Assembly (NCBI GenBank): GCA_900546715.1
Contig: UREA01000002.1
Location: 1 to 64,000, forward strand
DNA length: 64,000 bases
DNA from: an uncultured Mycoplasmatota bacterium
GTDB lineage: Bacteria > Bacillota_I > Bacilli_A > RF39 > UBA660
Direction of reading: 5' to 3'
Shown here in pieces: positions 27,732-36,011 of the stretch. The notes beneath the pieces are model-generated. The model had not been told where the DNA came from and did no database searches. It worked only from the letters and a program-made list of their open reading frames with translations. The translations under genes and the position numbers were made by a program. Numbering within the stretch: position 1 is the stretch's first letter; each line of letters begins with the position of its first letter.

Positions 27732-30700
27732 TTACTCCTTATTTAACATTTTTTGATAATCTTCATATCTTTTTATAGCATTTTCTTTTTGTTCTGCTAA
27801 TATTTCTTTGGCTAACTCTGGATTTTTTAGTTTTAGAGCATTAAATCTAACTTCATTATCTAAAAATTCTTCATATTTATCAAAGTTTGGTTTAGCAGAA
27901 TCAATTTTTAAACCATTATCATAACGCATTAAAATATTATATCCGCATTCAACACTTAATTTTTCTTCTAATATGCTTGTACCCATTCCTGTTTTAATAC
28001 CTTGTTCAATACATGGTGAGTAAGCAATAATTATTGCTGGACCTTGATGTTCTTCTGCTTCCTTAAAGGCATTAATTGCTTGTTGCATATTAGCACCAAG
28101 TGAGATACTTGCAACATAACAATTTGGAACACATGTGGCAATCTTAAATAAATCTTTTTTGCTAGTTCTCTTACCCATGTTAGCAAATTCCGCGATAGCT
28201 CCAAGTTTTGTTGCTTTACTTGCTTGACCACCAGTATTAGAATATACTTCGGTATCTAAAACCAAAACTTTAATATTTTCATTAGAATGAAGAACATGAT
28301 CTAGTCCACCATAACCAATATCATAAGCCCAGCCATCACCACCAATTGCCCAAACACTGCGAGCAGGAATATAATCAAGTAAATCTACTAATTCTTTAGG
28401 AATAGTTTTATTCTTTAATTTTTCTTTTATTTCTAAAGTTTTTTCAAAATCTTCTCTATTTTCTAACCAATCCTTAAATAATTCCTGTTCTCCCTTTTCT
28501 ACAGAATCTATTGCTTCTTCCATAATGTGAGCAATTCGATCTCTTTTTTGTTTGTAAGAAGTATAAATACCTAAAGCAAATTCAGCATTATCTTCAAATA
28601 GGGAATTGGCCCATGGAATACTATATGGTGTTGATGGAGTTGAACCACCATAAATACTTGAACAACCCGTAGCATTGGCAATAACTAATTTTTCTCCGAA
28701 TAGTTGGGTTAATAATTTAATATAAGGAGTTTCCCCACAACCAGCACAAGCACCACTAAATTCAAATAATGGCCTTTCAAGTTGCGAGCCTTTAACTGTA
28801 AATTTATTTAATGGATTTTTAAACGGATAGAAATCTTCAAAATTCAATTTTTCTTTTTCAGTCTTTTCTTCCATTACTAAAGCTTTATTACCCATTTTAC
28901 CAGGACAAACATTTGCACATACTCCACATCCTGTACAATCTTCTTCACTTATCAATATTTCATAATATAAGCCATCTTGTCCCATAAATGGAATCCCTTT
29001 TGCTTCATCAATAGTTGTAATACTACGAATAACCGCATGAGGACAAGATAAAGCACACATTCCGCATTGGATACAATTTTCTTTATGCCAAACAGGAATG
29101 ATATTAGAAATATTTCTTTTTTCATCTTTAGTTGAACCACCAGGAAATCTTCCATTTTCATAAGAAACAAGACTACTCACCGGAAGAGTATCACCAAGTC
29201 TTCTATTAATTAAATCGATTAAATTATCATCAACTATTTCAATACCAGTTGTAAAATCTCCATCTACTTCTAGACTTTCTAATTTATTTTCGGCATCACG
29301 CATAGCGTTAATATTATTATTTACAACATCTTCACCTTTTGATGCAAAAGCTTTTTCCACACTATTTTTTATATAATCAAAAGCATTTTCCACATCTAAT
29401 AGTTTTAATATCAATAATTCCATGATTTTACTAATCTTACCAGGAATATGATTTTTCATAGCTATATCTTCAGCATTAATAAAATAAACTTTTATATTTT
29501 TACTATTTATTGCATTCTTTACTTTATTTGGTAATAATTTTAATAGTTCATCTTTATTTTTAATTGTATTAATAAGTAATGTTCCACCATTTTTTAAATT
29601 ACTTATCACATCAAACATTTTAAAGTAAACATCTTTGGTAACAACTGTTATTTCTGGATGAGTTACATAATATGGTTCATCAATTGGGGAATCGCCATAT
29701 CTTAAATTAGATACTGTTACTCCTCCACTTTTCTTAGAATCATATTGAAAATATCCTTGAACATATTTATCAAGTGATTCATGAACTATTTTTAAAATAT
29801 CTTTACTAGCACTAACCATACCATCAGAGCCAAAACCATAAATTTGAATTTCTTTAAAATCATTATCAATAGTTATTGGGCAAGGTTTGATACTTAAATT
29901 AGTGACATCATCAGTTATACCAATTGTAAAGTTATGATGAGGATTTTCTGCAAGCATTCTAAATACTCCACAAATATCACTTGGAGTTGTGTTTTTACTT
30001 GATAAACCATATCTTCCACCATAAATTTCTATATCTTCATTCTTTAATACACTACAAACATCTAAGTATAGAGGTTCACCAACAGAACCATTTTCTTTAG
30101 TTCTGTCAAGCACTGCAATCCTCTTGACACTTTTAGGTAGTACTTCCCTAAAATATTTAGCACTAAATGGACGATATAAATGAACTTCAATTAAACCAAC
30201 ATCCCCAAGTTTTTTTACTACTTCTTTAATAGTTGATGTTACACTACCCATTGCAACAATTATATTTTCGGCATTTTCACTACCATAATAATTAAATGGT
30301 TTATAATCAGTATGCATTATTTCATTAATCTTAGTCATATAATCATTTACAATATCAGGCATAGCATCATAATATTTATTTCTAGCTTCCATTGTTTGAA
30401 AATAAATATCTTCAGTTTCACTCATTCCATATTGATACTTCTTACCAACATTTAAACATCTATCTTTAAATTCATTTATTTTATCATAATCAACTAAAGA
30501 AAGGAGCTTTTCTTCAGGAATTTCTTCAACTGTATTTAGTTCATGACTAGTTCTAAAACCATCAAAGAAATGTAAGAAAGGTAGACTTCCTTTAATTGCT
30601 GAAAGGTGAGCTACTGCTGAGAGATTCTGAGCATCATTTACACTAGATGATGCTAGCATACAAAATCCTGTTGCTCTCGTTGCATAAATATCTTGATGAT

Positions 30701-31067
30701 CTCCAAAAATGGATAAGGCATGAGTTGCAAGAGAACGCGATGCAACATGTATTACACCTGGAAGCATTTCCCCAGCCATTTTATACATATTTGGAATCAT
30801 TAAAAGTAAGCCTTGAGAAGCTGTAAATGTTGAAGCTAGGCTACCTGATAATAATGCTCCATGCATAGCTCCAGCTGCTCCGGCTTCCGATTCCATTTCT
30901 AAAACTTTCGGTTTATCATTAAATATATTAAGTAAATTTGTCCCAGTTAATGAATCAATATTTGCTGCCATAGGACTTGATGGCGTTATAGGATAAATAC
31001 TACATACTTCACTAAAATAATAAGCTACTTTACTACATGCAGCATTTCCATCAACTATTTTTTTCAT
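27732..31067 (-). CDS. nifJ: Pyruvate:ferredoxin (flavodoxin) oxidoreductase
   Basis: A single-chain PFOR of 1111 residues that oxidises pyruvate with CoA to acetyl-CoA and CO2 and reduces ferredoxin. The N-terminus has the SIYPITPSSPMAA motif. Two [4Fe-4S] sites appear as CIQCGMCALSCPHA and CTGCGVCANVCPG near residues 665-725, and a third cluster involves GACAGCGETPY. The TPP site is GDGWAYDIGYGGLDHVL and the closing motif is VYSNTGGQASKAT. The ATG at 31067 is chosen for GGAG upstream; an in-frame ATG nine bases earlier abuts that site. It can feed the [FeFe] hydrogenase encoded near 49 kb. Confidence 0.95.
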   Translation of the reverse strand: MKKIVDGNAACSKVAYYFSEVCSIYPITPSSPMAANIDSLTGTNLLNIFNDKPKVLEMESEAGAAGAMHGALLSGSLASTFTASQGLLLMIPNMYKMAGEMLPGVIHVASRSLATHALSIFGDHQDIYATRATGFCMLASSSVNDAQNLSAVAHLSAIKGSLPFLHFFDGFRTSHELNTVEEIPEEKLLSLVDYDKINEFKDRCLNVGKKYQYGMSETEDIYFQTMEARNKYYDAMPDIVNDYMTKINEIMHTDYKPFNYYGSENAENIIVAMGSVTSTIKEVVKKLGDVGLIEVHLYRPFSAKYFREVLPKSVKRIAVLDRTKENGSVGEPLYLDVCSVLKNEDIEIYGGRYGLSSKNTTPSDICGVFRMLAENPHHNFTIGITDDVTNLSIKPCPITIDNDFKEIQIYGFGSDGMVSASKDILKIVHESLDKYVQGYFQYDSKKSGGVTVSNLRYGDSPIDEPYYVTHPEITVVTKDVYFKMFDVISNLKNGGTLLINTIKNKDELLKLLPNKVKNAINSKNIKVYFINAEDIAMKNHIPGKISKIMELLILKLLDVENAFDYIKNSVEKAFASKGEDVVNNNINAMRDAENKLESLEVDGDFTTGIEIVDDNLIDLINRRLGDTLPVSSLVSYENGRFPGGSTKDEKRNISNIIPVWHKENCIQCGMCALSCPHAVIRSITTIDEAKGIPFMGQDGLYYEILISEEDCTGCGVCANVCPGKMGNKALVMEEKTEKEKLNFEDFYPFKNPLNKFTVKGSQLERPLFEFSGACAGCGETPYIKLLTQLFGEKLVIANATGCSSIYGGSTPSTPYSIPWANSLFEDNAEFALGIYTSYKQKRDRIAHIMEEAIDSVEKGEQELFKDWLENREDFEKTLEIKEKLKNKTIPKELVDLLDYIPARSVWAIGGDGWAYDIGYGGLDHVLHSNENIKVLVLDTEVYSNTGGQASKATKLGAIAEFANMGKRTSKKDLFKIATCVPNCYVASISLGANMQQAINAFKEAEEHQGPAIIIAYSPCIEQGIKTGMGTSILEEKLSVECGYNILMRYDNGLKIDSAKPNFDKYEEFLDNEVRFNALKLKNPELAKEILAEQKENAIKRYEDYQKMLNKE

Positions 31068-31242
31068 GTTTATCATCTCCGTACTATATTAATTATACCT
31101 TAAAATTGCGAAATTGAAAATAAAACATGCAAAAAAAATTAAAATGTGAAGTGAAAAAATTAAAAAACGACAATTTACTATTGATTAATTTTTTATTTAT
31201 GATAAACTATATTTAGAAAGGACTTTTATGGTGCAGGGGGTA

Positions 31243-31271
31243 TTGACATCGATACTAATTTATAGTACAAT
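31243..31271 (+). promoter_or_regulatory. Consensus promoter of the AbiF-linked RNA
   Basis: TTGACA (31243-31248) and TACAAT (31266-31271) with exactly 17 bases between. Transcription is expected to begin near 31278. Confidence 0.85.
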
Positions 31272-31277
31272 AATTAT

Positions 31278-31320
31278 GTATTGATCTTCGGTATCCCGTG
31301 TGGACCGAAGACGTTTTTTT
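31278..31320 (+). ncRNA. AbiF-linked RNA hairpin and terminator-like element
   Basis: UCUUCGGU (31285-31292) pairs with ACCGAAGA (31304-31311) around the 11-base loop AUCCCGUGUGG, followed by CG and seven U (31314-31320). The U run ends directly at the AbiF ATG, so the element is both a likely terminator and the leader of the gene. The loop is exactly complementary to the loop of a second hairpin at 32281-32307. Short RNA made in excess, with read-through into the gene, would parallel type III toxin-antitoxin loci; this is inference. I recall an abiF RNA motif having been described, but could not compare it here. Confidence 0.75.
31291..31305 (+). repeat. Left copy of 15-bp inverted repeat flanking AbiF
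   Basis: GTATCCCGTGTGGAC. Its exact reverse complement is at 32287-32301, immediately after the AbiF stop codon. Confidence 0.9.
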
Positions 31321-32286
31321 ATGAAAGATTTTAAATTAGTAACTGAACAAGTCGATTTATTAAAATCAAGAGGTATGTTATTTGAAGATGAACAAGATGC
31401 TATATGTAAGTTATTAAGTGATAACTATTATAATATAATTAATGGATATAAAGACTTGTTTTTAGATACTACTAACAATCAAGAGGTGTTTAAAACCGGT
31501 ACAACTTTTAATGAGATATATGCATTATATGAATTTGATAATCAATTAAAAAATATTTTTTTAGAATATATTTTAAAAATTGAAAACATTTTAAGAACTC
31601 AAGTAGCATATCATTTTTCAAGCTTTCACGGAAATGATAATTATTTAAAAATTGATAACTTTGATACTTTTTCATATAATACTTTTATCAACCCTAATCT
31701 AAAAGAAAAACAAATTAAACATATACAATTGTTAATCAGCAATTTAAACAAAAAAATTGCTGATTCGATAAGTAGTACTAAATATATTAATCATTATATC
31801 ATGAATTACGGTTTTATACCTTTATGGGTACTAGTTAATATTTTATCTTTCGGAGATATTTGCAATTTTTATAAATTAATGAATCAAAATGAAAGAATTC
31901 ATATAACAATGTTTTGGGGAATTAGCGATAATGACTTAAAGAGTTTTTTAGGAATCCTATGTCACACAAGAAATTTATGCGCACACAATGAAAGACTTTT
32001 TAATTATAGCTTTCCTACTAGAGAAACTATAAATGATACAAATTATCACAATTTATTAAATATTCCATCAATAAATAATAGATTTCAATATGGAAAAAAT
32101 GATTTATTTGCTGTAATGATTGTGTTAAAAACATTACTTACTAAAGAAGACTATCAAAAATTTCATTCAAAGATTTACAGCCGATTAAAAAGTATTGAAT
32201 CAAAAATTAAAACGATTTCTTTGAATGACATTCTGGTAGCAATGAATTTCCCGTATAACTGGCATAGTTTATTAAAAATGTCCTAA
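31321..32286 (+). CDS. abiF: AbiF/AbiD-type (Abi_2) HEPN protein
   Basis: A 321-residue Abi_2-family protein, a HEPN-fold RNase or toxin in abortive phage defence. The N-terminal pattern EQVDLLKSRGMLFEDEQDA, then NYYNIINGY and LYEFDNQLKNIFLEYILKIE, is family-typical. The HEPN catalytic motif Rx4H is RNLCAH inside CHTRNLCAHNERLFN near residue 220. The ATG at 31321 is chosen because the domain starts right after it; a GTG at 31300 lies inside the RNA hairpin. No ribosome-binding site precedes the ATG, only a T7 run. AbiF proteins have been proposed as relatives of Cas13 neutralised by an adjacent RNA (recalled). Expression probably needs read-through of the hairpin. Confidence 0.88.
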   Translation: MKDFKLVTEQVDLLKSRGMLFEDEQDAICKLLSDNYYNIINGYKDLFLDTTNNQEVFKTGTTFNEIYALYEFDNQLKNIFLEYILKIENILRTQVAYHFSSFHGNDNYLKIDNFDTFSYNTFINPNLKEKQIKHIQLLISNLNKKIADSISSTKYINHYIMNYGFIPLWVLVNILSFGDICNFYKLMNQNERIHITMFWGISDNDLKSFLGILCHTRNLCAHNERLFNYSFPTRETINDTNYHNLLNIPSINNRFQYGKNDLFAVMIVLKTLLTKEDYQKFHSKIYSRLKSIESKIKTISLNDILVAMNFPYNWHSLLKMS

Positions 32287-32307
32287 GTCCACACGGGATA
32301 CTTAGGA
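32281..32307. other. Second hairpin at the AbiF 3' end, loop complementary to the first
   Basis: TCCTAAGT (32281-32288) pairs with ACTTAGGA (32300-32307) around the loop CCACACGGGAT. The stem is 8 bp, as in the upstream hairpin, but with unrelated sequence; the 11-base loop is its exact reverse complement. Read on the minus strand it is a second hairpin with the identical loop. The repeat core 32287-32301 is the right copy of the 15-bp inverted repeat. Confidence 0.85.
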
Positions 32308-32373
32308 TCATTATAAGTATATACAAAATAAATACTATTATTACCAAAACTATATTCCAACCATTTTATATAA

Positions 32374-32401
32374 AAAGTAGGTTAATTTTCAAACCTACTT
32401 A
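32374..32401. terminator. Terminator of eno
   Basis: AAGTAGGTT and AACCTACTT pair around an A/T loop and overlap the eno stop codon. T residues follow on the minus strand, and it may also stop AbiF transcription. Confidence 0.8.
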
Positions 32402-33630
32402 TTTTTATTTAGTTTTTCTTCAATTCGAAGTAATTGATTGTATTTAGCAATTCTCTCTCCTCTACACATCGAACCGGTTTTAATAAATGGAATTGCTAAA
32501 CCTACCGCTAAATCGGCAATAAATGTATCTTCAGTTTCCCCACTTCTGTGAGATATAATAGTTTTATAATTATTCTTTTTAGCAAGTAGTATTGTTTTAG
32601 TCATTTCAGTAATTGTACCTACTTGATTAGCTTTAAGTAGTATTGCATTACCAGCTTTCATATCAATACCCTTTTGTAAATATTTAACATTCGTTACAAA
32701 ATAATCATCACCAACAATCATTATTTTGTCTCCAACTTCTGCCGTAAATTTTTGAAGTGTTTCAAAATCATCTTCATAAAATGGATCTTCAATACTTAAT
32801 ATTGGATATCTTTTAATTAAACTTTTATAATACTCTATTAATTCATCACTATTTAATTTCTTGCCATCAATACTATAGTTTTTAGTATCTTTATCATACA
32901 TTTCACTAGCAGCAACATCTAGAGCGATAAATACTTCTTCTCCTGGTTTATATCCGGCTTTTTTTATAGCTTCAACAATAAATTCTAAAGCCATAGCATT
33001 ATTTTCTAAATCTGGAGCAAAACCACCTTCATCACCAACACCAACACTATAGTTATTTTTAACAAGTAACTTCTTTAATTCATGAAATATTTCCGAACCC
33101 GCTCTAACCCGTTCTTTTATTGTTTTAACTACTGGTACAATCATAAATTCTTGAATGTCGATATTATTTACAGCATGAGCTCCGCCATTAATAATATTAA
33201 TCATTGGAATTGGCATAGAAACATTTTTACTAGAAACATATTCAAACAAATCTTTTTTTTCAGATTCCGCTAAACATTTAAGACATGCAAGGGATACTCC
33301 TAAGATGGCATTAGCTCCTAAATTGCTTTTATTTTCGGTTCCATCAAGTTCAATTAATATTTTATCTACATCTGCTTGATTAGCCTTTTTACCAAGAAGA
33401 GCTGGAGCAATAATTTTATTAACATTTTCAACAGCCTTTAGAACTCCTTTACCACCATATCTAGCTTCATCTTTGTCTCTTAGTTCCAAAGCTTCACGTG
33501 ATCCAGTTGATGCTCCACTAGGTACACTTGCTCGCATTTTTACATTATTATCTAGAGTCATTTCTACTTCAACTGTAGGATTTCCTCTACTATCTAAAAT
33601 TTCTCTTGCTTTAACATCTTTAATTAACAT
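32395..33630 (-). CDS. eno: Enolase
   Basis: A 411-residue phosphopyruvate hydratase of glycolysis (2-phosphoglycerate to phosphoenolpyruvate). [20 protein letters not shown] opens the protein, and [15 protein letters not shown] is the substrate loop. [12 protein letters not shown] carries the catalytic Glu, [10 protein letters not shown] the catalytic Lys, and [18 protein letters not shown] the Mg/phosphate region. The ATG at 33630 is chosen for GAGGTGAT upstream. It is about 20 residues shorter than the usual 430. It is monocistronic. Confidence 0.96.
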   Translation of the reverse strand: MLIKDVKAREILDSRGNPTVEVEMTLDNNVKMRASVPSGASTGSREALELRDKDEARYGGKGVLKAVENVNKIIAPALLGKKANQADVDKILIELDGTENKSNLGANAILGVSLACLKCLAESEKKDLFEYVSSKNVSMPIPMINIINGGAHAVNNIDIQEFMIVPVVKTIKERVRAGSEIFHELKKLLVKNNYSVGVGDEGGFAPDLENNAMALEFIVEAIKKAGYKPGEEVFIALDVAASEMYDKDTKNYSIDGKKLNSDELIEYYKSLIKRYPILSIEDPFYEDDFETLQKFTAEVGDKIMIVGDDYFVTNVKYLQKGIDMKAGNAILLKANQVGTITEMTKTILLAKKNNYKTIISHRSGETEDTFIADLAVGLAIPFIKTGSMCRGERIAKYNQLLRIEEKLNKNK

Positions 33631-33697
33631 TTTTTTATCACCTCGTATAACAAGTATATCACAAATTAAAAAAATCTGCATCACTGCAGACTTAATT

Positions 33698-34276
33698 TTA
33701 CCAAAATATATCCATTATTTCTTTGCTACTAATTTTAAATGTAATTGCATCACTTAAATTAAGTATTCCAGAAATTATTAGGAAAGCTCCAGCAATTTGA
33801 GTTAATGCAAACGCCGTAAATGGATTAAATACTATCATTATACCTAAAATAACTAACAATATTCCCGCAACAAGTGTAACTAACCAAGCTTTACTATTAC
33901 CTCTTTTTAACCATAAGCCATAATTTATCTTAGTTGCACCATTAACAACTAAAAATAAACCTAAACAAACAGTTACAAATTCTATAACGCTAAATGGAAA
34001 TATAATAATTACTAAACCTAATATTAAATAAAGAATAGCAAAAACTAAATTTAACGAATAAATCTTTGCTCCATCTCTCTTTAAATACTTATATGCGGTC
34101 GTTAACCCAAAGATAATAAAAATTACACCAGTAATTATACCTACAACCTTATTAGATAAATTAGGTAAAAATAATAACACTGCACCAACAATAATTGTTA
34201 TAACTGATGCAATAATTGAAAATATAACCATTCTGTTATAAACGCGTTCAATACTCTTTTTAAATGGAGTAGCCAT
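33698..34276 (-). CDS. HdeD-like (DUF308) membrane protein
   Basis: A 192-residue membrane protein with six hydrophobic helices in three pairs, the DUF308/HdeD repeat. Small motifs such as [20 protein letters not shown], then [16 protein letters not shown] and [16 protein letters not shown], fit the family. HdeD relatives are linked to acid or envelope stress, but the biochemical role is unknown. The ATG at 34276 follows GGGTGATGTAT. It is divergent from femAB, 95 bases away. Confidence 0.75.
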   Translation of the reverse strand: MATPFKKSIERVYNRMVIFSIIASVITIIVGAVLLFLPNLSNKVVGIITGVIFIIFGLTTAYKYLKRDGAKIYSLNLVFAILYLILGLVIIIFPFSVIEFVTVCLGLFLVVNGATKINYGLWLKRGNSKAWLVTLVAGILLVILGIMIVFNPFTAFALTQIAGAFLIISGILNLSDAITFKISSKEIMDIFW

Positions 34277-34371
34277 ATACATCACCCTAATATAATTGTA
34301 AATGTTTATTTAAAAGTTGTCAATCACTTTTATTTATGATATAATTTACTCTTAAAAAGAGGGAGGTAAAT

Positions 34372-35592
34372 ATGTATTTACGTGAATTATCTTTAGATGA
34401 TTTTAAAAGCTTTGTAGAAAACAATATTATTGGCAATGCCTATCAAACAGTTAGTTATGCTATGCTTAAAGCCGAAGAAGGATATGACTATGAATTTATT
34501 GGTTTAATTAGTGATAATTCCATTATTGCAGCAGCTTTAATATTGTACAAAAAAATTGGCAATCATTATTATGGCTATTCTCACCGTGGTTTTTTAGTAG
34601 ATTATTCTAATATCTTTATTTTAGAAACATTTACTAGAGAAATAAAAGAATATTACAAAAAGAAAAATTTTGTCTTTATTAAAATAAATCCGGAGATTGC
34701 TATTGGTAAGTTAAATAAAAAAACAGGTAATTTTGAATATAATGAAAACTATAATATAATTAGTAATTTAAATAAATGCGGTTATAAAAAGTTAAAAAGT
34801 AACACCAATTTTGAGGCATTACTTCCAAGAATTAATGCTATAGTTAATTTAGAAAATTTTGATTTAGAAACTATAAGTAAAAACACTAGAAATAAAGTTA
34901 AGAAAGCAATTAGAAAAGGACTTATCCTTGAAAAAGCAGACATATCTAAAGTAAATATCTTTTATGAATTTATAAAAGATAAAATAAATAAAAATGAATT
35001 TCATTATAATGATTTATATAATGTATTTAATAAACAAAATGATATAGATTTCTTTTTAGTTAAAGTAGATTATAAATATTATTTAATTAATTCTCAAAAT
35101 TATTATGAACATGAACTTAAGAAAAACAATAATTTTACTGAAAAAATTATAAGAAAAAATACTCCAACAGTTATTAATGCTAAAATGAATTCTGATAGAG
35201 CTCTACTTTCTTATAAAAATGATATAACTGAAGCATCTAAACACTTAAATACCAATGAAGATATATATGTTGCTGGAGCAATGGTTATCAAATTTAATAA
35301 TAGAATTACAATTTATATTAGCGGATATGATAAAGAATTAAAAAGATATCCATCAAATTATTTTCTATATTATGCAATACTTTATTTTTACAAAGATAAG
35401 TACAAATACGCTGATTTAAACGGTGTTACAGTAGATTCTATAGATAATCCTTATCATGGCTTAAATCGCTTTAAAAACGGCTTTAATCCAGATATATATG
35501 AATATATTGGAGAATTTGATTTAGTTATTGATGAACATCAATACAATCATCTACTTAAAAGTGGAATGCTTGCTAAAGAATTTAATAAATAA
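34372..35592 (+). CDS. FemAB-family aminoacyltransferase
   Basis: A 406-residue protein of the FemAB/MurM family, which uses aminoacyl-tRNA to add residues to the peptidoglycan stem peptide. The GNAT-like double fold is visible through NAYQTVSYAMLKAEEGYDYE, YYGYSHRGFLVDY, ISKNTRNKVKKAIRKGLILE and GLNRFKNGFNPDIYEYIGEF near the end. The coiled-coil arm seen in FemA is short. It suggests interpeptide bridges or lipid II modification in this organism, which amino acid being unknown. GGGAGG precedes the ATG; a strong terminator follows. Confidence 0.85.
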   Translation: MYLRELSLDDFKSFVENNIIGNAYQTVSYAMLKAEEGYDYEFIGLISDNSIIAAALILYKKIGNHYYGYSHRGFLVDYSNIFILETFTREIKEYYKKKNFVFIKINPEIAIGKLNKKTGNFEYNENYNIISNLNKCGYKKLKSNTNFEALLPRINAIVNLENFDLETISKNTRNKVKKAIRKGLILEKADISKVNIFYEFIKDKINKNEFHYNDLYNVFNKQNDIDFFLVKVDYKYYLINSQNYYEHELKKNNNFTEKIIRKNTPTVINAKMNSDRALLSYKNDITEASKHLNTNEDIYVAGAMVIKFNNRITIYISGYDKELKRYPSNYFLYYAILYFYKDKYKYADLNGVTVDSIDNPYHGLNRFKNGFNPDIYEYIGEFDLVIDEHQYNHLLKSGMLAKEFNK

Positions 35593-35620
35593 TAGAACAG
35601 TTCGGTTGAACTGTTCTATT
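35591..35620 (+). terminator. Terminator of femAB
   Basis: AATAGAACAGTTC and GAACTGTTCTATT form a 13-bp perfect stem with a 4-base loop right at the stop codon. The T tract is weak. Confidence 0.75.
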
Positions 35621-35627
35621 AATTTAT

Positions 35628-35659
35628 GCGAATTTATCGGATATATCCGATAAATTCGC
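35628..35659. repeat. Perfect 32-bp palindrome
   Basis: Two 16-base halves (GCGAATTTATCGGATA and its reverse complement) meet with no spacer. The core TTATCGGA recurs several times in the next 350 bases. Confidence 0.9.
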
Positions 35660-36011
35660 TTATCGTAGAAAATATTTTATCGGATAATTTGTGATTAGTT
35701 GTAGTAAATAAGGCAAAAATTAATGTTAAATGTCCGATAAAACCAATATATTAATCTTATGGCAATGATACTAGTAGTAATTTAAAAATTATGAACAATC
35801 ATAAAATATACTTTCAAAATAGTAAATTTTTATAAAAAATAGGTTTTTTTTAATAAAAAATTAAAATTTTAAAGAATTTGCATTTACCATAAATACCAGA
35901 TACGGTTAAAATCCATATATGTTTTATCGGACAAATATATTTGTGTTTTTCCATAAATACGGATACATTCTCTAATTTGTCCGATAATATTCGTTCTACG
36001 ATAAGCGAATT
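35653..36011. repeat. Gene-free segment bounded by 18-bp inverted repeats
   Basis: AATTCGCTTATCGTAGAA (35653-35670) and its exact reverse complement (35994-36011) bound about 360 bases. Similarity continues inward, with TTATCGG about 6 bases inside each arm. TTATCGGA or its complement occurs at least six times across the region, and CCATAAATAC twice. The right arm forms the last codons (PIRLS and stop) of the FN3 surface gene. Between the two flanking genes (35593-35995) I see no coding frame. It could be a non-autonomous mobile element, an invertible segment, or a protein-binding array. Confidence 0.75.

Noticed and set aside
31278..32307. AbiF locus considered as a miniature CRISPR-Cas13 system
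   Set aside because: The protein has a single Rx4H HEPN motif and about 320 residues, and there is one hairpin per side, not a repeat-spacer array. AbiF is the better call.
32301..32340. Minus-strand promoter (TATAAT at 32315-32310) for an antisense copy of the AbiF RNA
   Set aside because: No convincing -35 lies 17 bases upstream and the expected start falls inside the hairpin stem, so I did not list it as a promoter.
35653..36011. Invertible promoter region as in Bacteroides
   Set aside because: No promoter pointing at either flanking gene could be found inside; only the repeat structure is certain, so inversion is kept as a hypothesis.
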